From assembly GCA_036231525.1 (NCBI GenBank), contig JAZAGZ010000112.1, positions 1 to 9,827 on the forward strand: 9,827 nt of DNA, read 5' to 3'. Shown here piece by piece: positions 1 through 6,462 of the stretch. The notes under the pieces were generated by a model. The model was not told where the DNA came from, did not search any database, and worked only from the letters and a program-made list of their open reading frames with translations. Source of the stretch: UBA6522 sp036231525. Lineage in GTDB: Bacteria > Pseudomonadota > Gammaproteobacteria > Steroidobacterales > Rariloculaceae. A program made the position numbers and the translations under genes. Each line of letters starts with the position of its first letter. The stretch's first letter is position 1.

Positions 1-223
1 TTTGCCAAGTTTACTGGGCATGTCTCTTGCAATTGGCGATTGCAGGGGAATTTTAGGTTTAAGTGCTCTTAATCAGCAATCTTTCCTTTATGCTCCCCGC
101 AGAAAAAAGTTAATTTTGAATGCCCAATAAACCGCACGATACACAGAGACAAAACCAACCCCTCAGACTGCCGAGAACAAAACAAGATACTTAAAGACTA
201 AGATTAATGAGTCTCTAAACTAA

Positions 224-694
224 GTGGTTAAAGCTCAGTCCTTGATAGTGGAAACAGAGTATATGAAGCAGGCTCTGACTCTCGCCCGCACGGCTGGGGA
301 GCAGGGCGAAGTGCCTGTTGGCGCAGTATTGGTGGCAGAAGACGGCGCCATTCTCGCGGAGAGTGGCAATCTGTCGATTGCCACCAACGACCCTACAGGT
401 CATGCAGAGATTTGTGTTCTGCGTGCAGCAGGTCGCAAGCTCGGTAATTATCGGCTTCCCGACTCGACGCTTTATGTGACTCTTGAGCCTTGCCCGATGT
501 GTGCAGGTGCATTGGTGCACGCGCGGATCGCGCGGATTGTTTTTGGAGCCGTCGATCCACGCGCGGGGGCATGTGGGAGCGTTTTTGATCTTGTTCGGAG
601 CGCTCAGCTAAATCATCAAATTGAAGTTGTGCAAGGCGTGTTAGCTGAAGAGAGCGGAAAGTTATTGAGAGATTTTTTTATTGAACGTCGCTGA
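224..694 (+). CDS. tadA: tRNA-specific adenosine deaminase TadA
   Basis: The product deaminates adenosine to inosine at wobble position 34 of tRNA-Arg(ACG) in the cytoplasm. The 156-residue protein has the complete zinc-dependent deaminase signature: His60-Ala-Glu62 (zinc ligand and proton-shuttle Glu) in DPTGHAE, and Cys90/Cys93 in LEPCPMCAGA. The substrate-loop region GEVPVGAVLV lies at about residues 29-37 and the usual FF-x-x-RR end is present, so it is full length. The GTG at 224 is the first codon after an in-frame TAA and has no clear ribosome-binding site. In-frame GTG 248 and ATG 263 are also possible; starting at 248 gives METEYMKQAL, close to the N-terminus of known TadA proteins, so the first 8-13 residues are doubtful. 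It converges on mltF with a 13-nt gap. The tadA-mltF neighbourhood is conserved in gammaproteobacteria and supports TadA over cytosine or guanine deaminase. Confidence 0.93.
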   Translation: MVKAQSLIVETEYMKQALTLARTAGEQGEVPVGAVLVAEDGAILAESGNLSIATNDPTGHAEICVLRAAGRKLGNYRLPDSTLYVTLEPCPMCAGALVHARIARIVFGAVDPRAGACGSVFDLVRSAQLNHQIEVVQGVLAEESGKLLRDFFIERR

Positions 695-707
695 TAGCGT
701 GCGCCGA

Positions 708-2108
708 TCAGCCCGAGGATACTTCAATAATCTGCCTGGATTCCGGGGCTTCTTCCTGGACAAATTCTTCGCTGGTCATCCATAAGAGGATCTCGTAATA
801 GCGTCTGATATTGTCCACGTAGCGAACAGGCTCCAAGCCGCGTGCAAACCCGCGAGACAAATGCTCATACCAGCCCGGGTCGCTCAGAAGGGGTAGTCTT
901 TCCCTTACTGCTTCCCAAGAATCAGGATTGTCGTCCTGAGATTCTGTGATTATCCGAGCATCCTCCACATGGCCGAACCCCACGTTGTAGGCAGCAAGTG
1001 CAAACCAAGTTCTGTCTGGATCCAAAATTCGTTCGGGTATTTTTTTCATGACCCGTCGGAAATAAGTTCCGCCCCCTAGAATGCTCTCCAAGGGATCCGT
1101 CCGATCATCAACACCAATCATTTGGGCTGTCGGTATCGTCAGCATCATCATGCCTCGTACGCCCGTCGGGGAAACTGCCTGAGGATCCCAGTGAGATTCC
1201 TGGTATGCCATGGCAGCGAGAAGTCGCCAGTCCACATCTGATTCTGTGCCAGCCCGGACGAAGAAGTCTTTGTAAGCTGGTAGTCGTGTATGAAAGTGCC
1301 GGACAAAAGTTTTAGAGTCGACGTAGTCGAAATCGGTTTCCGCGTGGAAGTAATAGCGTTCGATGATCTCGTCTAATTTGCCTGTTGCACGTAGCTCTGC
1401 AAAATAGGCCGCGATACTTTCACTCAATGAATTATCTGTGGTTTTTGGTAACGCCCATGCAATGGGTGTCTCGGCACCAAGGCTGAAAGCTACTCGCGCA
1501 TCCGGGTGTGAGTGTCGCAGCAGTTCGTACTCGTTCGAGTCAACGATGGTGTAGTCGATTTCACCGGCTGCAACGCGCCGTACGAGTTCATCAATACTAT
1601 CGTTGGGGTTCTCAATCCAGGACAGCATGGGTTCTTCTATTCGAGCATTTTCAAGACCACTGACGTAAGCGGATCCAGCGAGAACCTCTAGGCGCCCATC
1701 CAGTAAATCCGAAATCTCACCAGGCCTCCCAGTTCCGCTTCGATAGATAATTTGCTGCTGGATGTTTTGGTAGGGAGGGCCGAATTCCACCAGTTCGAGA
1801 CGGGGTTCAGTAATCGACAGTCCGGCGGCTCCAACATGGGCTTTACCGGAGTCGACATCTGGAAAGATTTGCCAAAACTGATCGGCGACATACATTTTTA
1901 GTTCAACGCCCAGATGATCTGCATAACCTTTCGCGAGTTCGTAGTCGATCCCACGAGGCTCATCTGGACCGTAATAAAAAGTTACCGGGCTATTTCGAGT
2001 AACGGCACGGAATTCTCCCGTGAGCATGATTTGCTCAAGGAGGTTTGGAGGCGATGCACACGTCCCGAGCATGAAACCCAAGACGATAATCCCACATATA
2101 CGCGTCAG
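708..2108 (-). CDS. mltF: Membrane-bound lytic murein transglycosylase F
   Basis: MltF cleaves the MurNAc-GlcNAc bond of peptidoglycan to give 1,6-anhydro products and is normally a lipoprotein of the outer membrane facing the periplasm. Numbered from a start at 2108 (466 residues), a solute-binding (SBP_bac_3) regulatory domain occupies about residues 30-255 (GEFRAVTRNSP, YELAKGYADHLGVELK, DYTIVDSNE). An SLT catalytic domain covers about 290-400, with catalytic Glu304 in AYQESHWD, then TGVRGMMMLT and WFALAAYN. The only conventional start is TTG 2081, but it leaves just MGFMLGTC before the mature protein. A CTG at 2108 sits 6 nt after a perfect AAGGAG (2115-2120) and adds MTRICGIIV, giving a basic n-region, a hydrophobic stretch and Cys17. 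An in-frame TGA at 2127-2129 bounds the frame. The lipobox LGTC has an unusual Thr at -1. The family call is firm; the start is an inference. Confidence 0.93.
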   Translation of the reverse strand: MTRICGIIVLGFMLGTCASPPNLLEQIMLTGEFRAVTRNSPVTFYYGPDEPRGIDYELAKGYADHLGVELKMYVADQFWQIFPDVDSGKAHVGAAGLSITEPRLELVEFGPPYQNIQQQIIYRSGTGRPGEISDLLDGRLEVLAGSAYVSGLENARIEEPMLSWIENPNDSIDELVRRVAAGEIDYTIVDSNEYELLRHSHPDARVAFSLGAETPIAWALPKTTDNSLSESIAAYFAELRATGKLDEIIERYYFHAETDFDYVDSKTFVRHFHTRLPAYKDFFVRAGTESDVDWRLLAAMAYQESHWDPQAVSPTGVRGMMMLTIPTAQMIGVDDRTDPLESILGGGTYFRRVMKKIPERILDPDRTWFALAAYNVGFGHVEDARIITESQDDNPDSWEAVRERLPLLSDPGWYEHLSRGFARGLEPVRYVDNIRRYYEILLWMTSEEFVQEEAPESRQIIEVSSG

Positions 2109-2114
2109 CGTTCG

Positions 2115-2120
2115 CTCCTT
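2115..2120 (-). promoter_or_regulatory. Ribosome-binding site deciding the mltF start
   Basis: On the minus strand this reads AAGGAG, a full anti-16S match. The next six bases lead into CTG at 2108, which is in frame with mltF. The site lies 33 nt from the TTG at 2081, too far to serve it. The only other nearby ATG (2097, minus) is out of frame and opens a frame of 20 codons. This is the main reason for extending mltF upstream to a non-standard CTG. Confidence 0.55.
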
Positions 2121-2337
2121 CGTACGTCAACTCGCACCCGTATTATACGAAAGGCTTCTCGGATAATTGCAAGCTCAAAATCAGGAAAAAGCTGACAGCC
2201 GCGCCTGTCAAGGGTTTAAAGGTGCTTAGAAAGTTCTGTTTCGGGTTGTTATCGCAGGGGTCAGCGCAAAGATACGGTGGCGAAAAAGCCACACAAGGCT
2301 TATGAATGGTCAGATGCTCAAATGAGCGTGATCTTTT

Positions 2338-2763
2338 CTAAGAATTTTTAATCGAATAAGTAGTCAGTAGAATAAACGCCAGCACAAGGCCAAGAAATTC
2401 TCGTGAATTTTCAATGTAGTCCCTGCTGCCCATTCCGCTGAAGATGCTACTAAAATTTTCGGGTTCGCTGAAGATGCTACTAAAATTTTCGGACGTCAGA
2501 TAATCACCAAATGCTGGTGCGGTTGAAATAATTCCGGTCGCCACTGCCCCAATGCAGGCACCAGTCCAAAATCTGCTATGACTCCCAAGACCCTGGCCGA
2601 ACGCGATCATCGCTGTACCGCCGTATACGAGAACCCAGTAAATCGGATCAGGATCATTTAATTGCAGAGCAGCGATCACTAGAAATAGAGCCGCTGCGCC
2701 AAAGTTCCAAAGCCTCACAAACGTACCCCACACTACTAACAATACTGAGGGAGAACATACCAT
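2338..2763 (-). CDS. TMEM220-like four-helix membrane protein with an internal duplication
   Basis: This 141-residue inner-membrane protein has four hydrophobic segments at about residues 17-33, 41-57, 68-84 and 122-138. The motif AALQLNDPDPIYWVLVYG (31-48), joining helices 1 and 2, and the REFLGL motif (121-126) leading into helix 4 are features I associate with the transmembrane 220 (TMEM220) family. Its biochemical role is unknown. The loop between helices 3 and 4 carries a tandem decapeptide, ENFSSIFSEP then ENFSSIFSGM (residues 92-111), encoded by a 30-bp tandem repeat; this makes the protein slightly longer than relatives as I remember them. ATG 2763 follows a GGAGAGAG-like stretch about 10 nt upstream; in-frame GTGs at codons 11 and 16 are alternatives. 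It is the nearest gene upstream of mltF on the same strand, but the 229-nt gap argues against a tight operon. Confidence 0.75.
   Translation of the reverse strand: MVCSPSVLLVVWGTFVRLWNFGAAALFLVIAALQLNDPDPIYWVLVYGGTAMIAFGQGLGSHSRFWTGACIGAVATGIISTAPAFGDYLTSENFSSIFSEPENFSSIFSGMGSRDYIENSREFLGLVLAFILLTTYSIKNS
2436..2492. repeat. 30-bp tandem duplication, two copies, inside the TMEM220-like gene
   Basis: Bases 2436-2462 and 2466-2492 are identical over 27 bases with a 30-bp period; each copy begins CGCTGAAGATGC and ends AAAATTTTCGG. The period is a multiple of three, so the reading frame is kept and the protein gains a ten-residue repeat in a predicted loop. Perfect identity, including third codon positions, points to a recent slippage or duplication event. 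Confidence 0.9.
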
Positions 2764-2837
2764 GCATTGATGACTCTCTCCGACTTGGTCATTTGACGGA
2801 AGCTTCGATGCATCTGGGATTTTAAAGATTAAGGCAG

Positions 2838-2880
2838 TTGATTTTGGCGAGATTTTAGCCTGATATGGGTAGAATCAGGC
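2838..2880 (+). promoter_or_regulatory. Possible promoter overlapping an inverted repeat upstream of the secreted-protein gene
   Basis: TTGATT (2838-2843) and TGATAT (2861-2866) are spaced by 17 nt like sigma-70 boxes, though TGATAT is a poor -10 match. The -10 lies within a perfect 7-bp inverted repeat, GCCTGAT (2858-2864) and ATCAGGC (2874-2880), with a 9-nt loop. It could be an operator or RNA hairpin, but weak boxes and a single example keep this tentative. The rest of the 256-nt gap 2764-3019 holds only two mini-ORFs. Confidence 0.25.
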
Positions 2881-2976
2881 GGCAGTACTACGGGGGGAGT
2901 AAGTGTTGTTCTTTAGGCAGATTGCTGAGCTAAAGCGTTCCAGAACAGGTCGCTACACTGACCAGGAGGGCGACAG

Positions 2977-2997
2977 ATGAAGGTAGAATCTGTGTAA
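2977..2997 (+). CDS. Possible six-residue leader ORF (MKVESV)
   Basis: ATG 2977 follows a perfect AGGAGGG (2964-2970) with a 6-nt spacer, the strongest ribosome-binding site I noticed in the window, yet the frame stops at TAA 2995-2997 after six codons. It ends 22 nt before the GTG of the secreted protein. A preceding 25-codon frame (GTG 2903 to TGA 2978-2980, behind GGGGGGAG at 2892-2899) overlaps it by ATGA. These may be translated leader peptides that couple or tune translation of the downstream gene, or relics of an older start. Nothing shows that a stable peptide is made. Confidence 0.25.
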   Translation: MKVESV

Positions 2998-3019
2998 AAC
3001 AGATAAAGGGGGAAGCGGA

Positions 3020-4222
3020 GTGGCTTACCACACGTCTTGCATGGGCTGTCGGAGATTTTCTCAAGTAGCGTTATTGCTTTCCGTAGGGATCGCGGGTTGG
3101 TTCCCCGCTGGTGTTATCGGGCAAGGATCGTCAGTTCCCGAAGTTGTACCTTCAAGTAGTGCTGCTCAAGGATTGCCTGCTGCTGAAGCCGCGTTGATTA
3201 ATCAGCGCTCTCAGGAGACCCTCGAGGCGGCCCGGGGAGCTTCTCCACACACAAATGAATCCTCTCTCGCATATTTTGAGGACCAGATTAACGATGCGGT
3301 CACAGAGGCGACCGGCGGTCGTATTTGGGATCCAACCGCGCCACGGGAGCCATTCCCACACACGTCTTGGGGTCATCCGGACCTCAGAGGCTATTGGCTT
3401 GCTGTGAGTTATGTGCCGATGGAGAGACCCGATGGATTTGCAGGCAAGCCGCTCTATACCAGAGAGGAAGCGATAGAAGCATTCGCCAGAGGTGTTTTAA
3501 GTGACGCTGCAGTTGATCCCGCAACCGTGCACTACGACTGGAAGGAATGGGGCATGGGCAGTTGGCAGAGTCCGATGATTCCCAATCTTCGTACATCAAT
3601 GATTGTGGATCCACCTGATGGAAAACGCCCCGCTTTTACGACTGAGGGTCTGGCGCGGTTTGAAAGACAGGCCCGGGGTATCACTGTGGAATCAAGAAGT
3701 CTTTTTGAGAGGTGTATCACCGGCAACCAGGGACCACCTAGGATTCCTTCGATACGAAACTACGGTGAGACTCAGATTGTGCAGACGCCGGACTATGCGG
3801 TAATTATTACGCAGGTAAATAGCGAGGTGCGCATCATCCCTTTGGATGATCGTTCACATAGTCCGGACAATGTACGGCCGTGGTTAGGGTCATCGCGGGG
3901 CTATTGGGAGGACGACACATTAGTTATTGAGACCAAGAATTTTCACGGGGACCGCTGGTGGACGCGAAACAGAGGCACCGGACCTAACATGCGCGTGACT
4001 GAGCGCTACACTCGCATTGACGATGGTCTACTACTCTACGAGGCAACATTAGATGACTCAGAGACGTGGGAGGTGCCTTGGAGTTATGAGATGGTATGGC
4101 CAAAGATGGATCCACCGGGGTTGTTTGAGTTTGCATGCCACGAAATGAACTACGGCCTGATTAACGTCATGAGAGGGGCGAAGACTAGGGCAGTTGAAAA
4201 CGAAACTGGGTTGCTGAGGTAA
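3020..4222 (+). CDS. Exported protein of a widespread uncharacterised family
   Basis: This 400-residue protein has an N-terminal signal: Arg11-Arg12, a hydrophobic core at about residues 16-33, and probable cleavage near GVIG-QG. The mature part matches a family I know only as hypothetical secreted proteins, common in Acidobacteria and environmental proteobacteria. Hallmarks are HPDLRGYW (119-126), VPMERPDGFAGKPLYTREEA (132-151), SMIVDPPDG (193-201), FERC (229-232), QIVQTPDYAVII (252-263), EVRIIPLDDR (269-278), GYWEDDTLVIETKNF (294-308) and FACHEMNYGLINVMRGA (371-387). No catalytic motif is evident and the function is unknown. GTG 3020 follows AGGGGGAAG by a few bases; ATG 3041 would also retain the signal core. 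It is transcribed towards the secreted amidohydrolase; both products would be periplasmic, but convergent orientation gives no operon evidence. The gene call is firm and the role is open. Confidence 0.85.
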   Translation: MAYHTSCMGCRRFSQVALLLSVGIAGWFPAGVIGQGSSVPEVVPSSSAAQGLPAAEAALINQRSQETLEAARGASPHTNESSLAYFEDQINDAVTEATGGRIWDPTAPREPFPHTSWGHPDLRGYWLAVSYVPMERPDGFAGKPLYTREEAIEAFARGVLSDAAVDPATVHYDWKEWGMGSWQSPMIPNLRTSMIVDPPDGKRPAFTTEGLARFERQARGITVESRSLFERCITGNQGPPRIPSIRNYGETQIVQTPDYAVIITQVNSEVRIIPLDDRSHSPDNVRPWLGSSRGYWEDDTLVIETKNFHGDRWWTRNRGTGPNMRVTERYTRIDDGLLLYEATLDDSETWEVPWSYEMVWPKMDPPGLFEFACHEMNYGLINVMRGAKTRAVENETGLLR

Positions 4223-4250
4223 ACGCGAGGGCGCCTACACGTTCCCCAGG

Positions 4251-4274
4251 AGAAATGCCCGATCAGGCATTTCT
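4251..4274 (+). terminator. Hairpin terminator after the secreted-protein gene
   Basis: A perfect 9-bp stem, AGAAATGCC (4251-4259) and GGCATTTCT (4266-4274), encloses the 6-nt loop CGATCA. It begins 28 nt after the stop of the 3020-4222 gene and is followed by TAAGTCATTT. The tail is only moderately T-rich, so efficiency is uncertain. Its position between two convergent genes fits a terminator. Confidence 0.55.
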
Positions 4275-4298
4275 TAAGTCATTTGAGCAAAGATAATT

Positions 4299-4310
4299 GC
4301 CCTGAAGGGC
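4299..4310 (-). terminator. Weak hairpin downstream of the amidohydrolase gene
   Basis: On the minus strand this reads GCCC-TTCA-GGGC, followed by AATTATCTTT, about 50 nt past the amidohydrolase stop. The four-pair stem is short but GC-only and the tail is AT-rich, so it may act as the terminator for the minus-strand gene. Confidence 0.3.
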
Positions 4311-4361
4311 GCTAACGACCCAAACCGGATATTGCTTATCCGAACGAGAGCATACGCACGG

Positions 4362-5813
4362 TCAGCGCGACGACTCCATTTGCCGCTCCTTCACTTCGGC
4401 GACGCGCCGTGCCACATCATCCTTCACAGCATCGAAGTCGATGTGCAGAATACGCCCGCGCTCGACAAGCTTTCGGCCCGCAACCCAGACGCTCTCAACG
4501 TTGGCTGAGCTGAAGCTGAAAACGAGCGACGCATACAGGTTAGTCACTGGGCCGGTGGCGGGGTGCCGGGAGTCGACGATCAGAAAATCTGCCCACTTGC
4601 CGGGTTCAAGGGAGCCTACCTGATCCGCTACACCGATCACCTCAGCGCCCTCAATAGTGTGCATACGCAGTACGTCTATGGGCGTGAGAACTTTAGCTGA
4701 TTGATACTTCATTCGGATTGCGTAAAGACCCATTCGCATGTTCTCGAACGGGTCCGAGATATCGCCGCTCGCCTGACCATCGAGCCCCATGCCAATACGG
4801 ACTCCAAGCTTGCGGGCATTGACGATATCGGCCAGTCCCGAAGCAAGCCGACCATTAGAGAGGGGGTTCCAGATCATTGCGGTGCCGTAATTGGCGGTAC
4901 TCTCCAACATCGCTTCGTCCGTATGGATGAAGTGTGCGAACGAGAGTCCCGGCCAGAGCAGGTCGAGTTCGACGAGTCGGACGAATTCCTCGTGTTCGTT
5001 CCTTCCGTTCTCGTTCGTTACGCTCGACTCAAGAAAGTGGATCTGACTGGTGAGTCCACGCTCCTTTGCGAGAGCGACCTCAAGCTGAAAGTTCTCTTCT
5101 CCGCTCCATATTCCGCTGCCGTAGATGCTCACCTCAAGTGACGGGTTTGGGGCCGGCAGTGAACCAGCGCGCTCAATGAAGGCGTCGAGATCATTTGTTG
5201 CGGCCTCGGGTCCGTTCGAGTGGTCCATGATGTAGCTGAATACGAAATGCTGGCCCGCGTCGACCTCCGCCTCGAATTGCTCGAGATATTGCAATCGATC
5301 AGCAGTGCCAACAGTGTGGCTGTGGTTGTATGAGGTAGTAACGCCATGTGAGAGTTGGTCAAGCGCACCGTGGAGAGTGAACGCGTAATAGTCGCCTTTC
5401 TCCAAAAAGAAACGGCCCGACCTGTGTAATGTTTCGAGCCACGGGTACAGTTCACCATCGGGCGCCCATCCTCGAAATGCGCTTTGCCACAGGTGATTGT
5501 GACCTGTGATGAAACCGGGAATGATTATCTTTCCGGTCGCATCAACTACTGTAGCGTCCGCAAGCGTCGCTGGCGGTTCACCCGGTGCGACTGCAACAAT
5601 GCGGCCAGCATCGTCCACTGCGAGGTACCCGACGAAGAAATCATCGTTCCCGGGAGCGAGAGGCGCGATCGTAGCACCCTTAAAAAGGAGTGATACACGT
5701 TGGTCTTGGGTGACGACGTTCGGATCATCGCCGGTATTCACCTGAGGCTCAGCCTGTTGGACGGATGCTAGAAACAACAAGGTTGTGATTGAAACGGCAA
5801 GAAAAACTTTCAT
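4362..5813 (-). CDS. Exported metal-dependent amidohydrolase of the ATZ/TRZ-SAH deaminase type
   Basis: Starting at ATG 5813 the product has 483 residues. ATG 5855 is also in frame but has no ribosome-binding site, whereas 5813 follows GAGGA by 8 nt and begins with a clean signal peptide (MKVFLAVSITTLLFLASVQQA, likely cut near residue 21). The mature protein is an amidohydrolase-superfamily barrel: His105 and His107 in GHNHLWQSAFRG, His259 and Glu262 in QIHFLES, His294 in SFAHFIHTD, Asp345 in GMGLDGQAS, then the C-terminal SLEPGKWADFLIVD that returns to the small beta domain. This pattern fits a single-metal aminohydrolase acting on a C-N or halogen-carbon bond of a heterocycle; the substrate cannot be read from sequence. 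The common HCPxSN segment reads WNPLSN (315-320), losing a His. Relatives are mostly cytoplasmic, so export is notable. It lies 65 nt downstream of tRNA-Ser on the same strand with no clear terminator between. Confidence 0.88.
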   Translation of the reverse strand: MKVFLAVSITTLLFLASVQQAEPQVNTGDDPNVVTQDQRVSLLFKGATIAPLAPGNDDFFVGYLAVDDAGRIVAVAPGEPPATLADATVVDATGKIIIPGFITGHNHLWQSAFRGWAPDGELYPWLETLHRSGRFFLEKGDYYAFTLHGALDQLSHGVTTSYNHSHTVGTADRLQYLEQFEAEVDAGQHFVFSYIMDHSNGPEAATNDLDAFIERAGSLPAPNPSLEVSIYGSGIWSGEENFQLEVALAKERGLTSQIHFLESSVTNENGRNEHEEFVRLVELDLLWPGLSFAHFIHTDEAMLESTANYGTAMIWNPLSNGRLASGLADIVNARKLGVRIGMGLDGQASGDISDPFENMRMGLYAIRMKYQSAKVLTPIDVLRMHTIEGAEVIGVADQVGSLEPGKWADFLIVDSRHPATGPVTNLYASLVFSFSSANVESVWVAGRKLVERGRILHIDFDAVKDDVARRVAEVKERQMESSR

Positions 5814-5878
5814 TTGATAGGTCCTCAGTTGTTTTTTGACCAAATGCTTTTTCATAATTAATTAAATATGTTAGATAA

Positions 5879-5969
5879 TGGCGGAGGGAGTGGGATTCGA
5901 ACCCACGGACGGGACAAGCCCGTCACTTGATTTCGAATCAAGCCCGTTCGACCACTCCGGCATCCCTCC
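5879..5969 (-). tRNA. tRNA-Ser (anticodon CGA)
   Basis: The minus strand folds as a class II serine tRNA of 91 nt with a genome-encoded CCA (5879-5881). The acceptor stem pairs GGAGGGA (5963-5969) with TCCCTCC (5883-5889), with discriminator G. The anticodon stem CTTGA/TCAAG holds loop TTCGAAA with anticodon CGA at 5933-5935, reading UCG. A long GC-rich variable arm (GACGGG, loop, CCCGTC) and a T arm GTGGG-TTCGAAT-CCCAC complete it. It resembles E. coli tRNA-Ser(CGA) closely. The gene lies between crcB and the amidohydrolase, all on the minus strand. Confidence 0.97.
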
Positions 5970-5976
5970 ACGAGCG

Positions 5977-6005
5977 AATCTAACAGCTAGGTTCTAGTGC
6001 AGCAA
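5977..6005 (-). promoter_or_regulatory. Possible tRNA-Ser promoter
   Basis: On the minus strand TTGCTG (6000-6005) and TAGATT (5977-5982) are separated by 17 nt. The seven bases CGCTCGT then lead to the tRNA 5' end, which would put transcription initiation almost at the mature end. The GC-rich stretch after the -10 resembles discriminators of stringently controlled stable-RNA promoters. Matches to consensus are only 3/6 and 4/6. Confidence 0.35.
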
Positions 6006-6031
6006 TATTGCGGCCCGGCCGTGGAGCTATC

Positions 6032-6415
6032 CTAGCGAGTAATCGCGGTAGCGGTAATGTGTCCAATCCATACGGCGATCAGGCAAAGAGAAACCGACAG
6101 GAAGACATTGAGAACCGCCAGGAACCAATGACCTTCCCTGGCAAGATTTAATGTCTGGAGGCTAAAGGCCGAGAACGTTGTATACCCACCAAGTACGCCG
6201 ATCATAATAAAGTCACGCGTGTCGTAGACGGCAAGAACTCTACTATCCGTTGGCATGATTGTTGCGACGAAGCCGATGATCAGAGAGCCGAGAATATTGA
6301 CCAGGATAGTTCCCCACGGCAGCGTCTCTCCAAGTAGACGGGCCGCTACACCGGAACACCAGTAGCGACTCATGCCGCCGATAGCACTTCCGATCCCGAT
6401 CCAGACATAACTCAT
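6032..6415 (-). CDS. crcB: Fluoride ion channel CrcB/Fluc
   Basis: This 127-residue, four-helix inner-membrane protein exports fluoride as a dual-topology dimer. Family motifs are all present: GSAIGGMSRYW near the N-terminus, WGTILVNILGSLIIGF in helix 2 with the pore Asn of VNxxGS, and GVLGGYTTFSAFSLQTL in helix 3 with the two Phe of the fluoride path and the central sodium-site region. Length is normal for the family. ATG 6415 is chosen; GTG 6418 directly before it would add one residue, and no strong ribosome-binding site favours either. The gene is divergent from the FAD dehydrogenase, with 47 nt between the two start codons. That is too short for a typical fluoride (crcB-motif) riboswitch unless it overlaps the neighbour, and I see no such motif. 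Confidence 0.95.
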   Translation of the reverse strand: MSYVWIGIGSAIGGMSRYWCSGVAARLLGETLPWGTILVNILGSLIIGFVATIMPTDSRVLAVYDTRDFIMIGVLGGYTTFSAFSLQTLNLAREGHWFLAVLNVFLSVSLCLIAVWIGHITATAITR

Positions 6416-6462
6416 CACGCACGTAGGGTAACATCGGGTTAGGTGGGTCTAGAGGAAATTTA

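Noticed and set aside
28..44. A 6-bp hairpin, TGCAAT-TGGCG-ATTGCA, near the left edge.
   Set aside because: The stem is short, partly AT, with no T-run after it, so I could not call a terminator.
2..130. A 42-codon open frame entering from the left edge on the plus strand, ending at TAA 128-130.
   Set aside because: It has no recognisable family motif, is short enough to be chance in an AT-rich intergenic stretch, and does not match the end of guaA, the gene expected near tadA in some relatives.
2277..2292. Hairpin GTGGC-GAAAAA-GCCAC in the gap between mltF and the TMEM220-like gene.
   Set aside because: It has only five pairs and no T-rich tail on either strand. Nothing else stands out in the 229-nt gap 2109-2337.
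4701..5141. A 146-codon plus-strand frame opposite the amidohydrolase.
   Set aside because: It lies wholly antisense to a gene with clear catalytic motifs and shows no family pattern; it is a shadow frame.
5879..5969. The tRNA-Ser as an attachment site for an integrated element.
   Set aside because: I found no second copy of the tRNA 3' end in the window and no integrase or phage-like gene.
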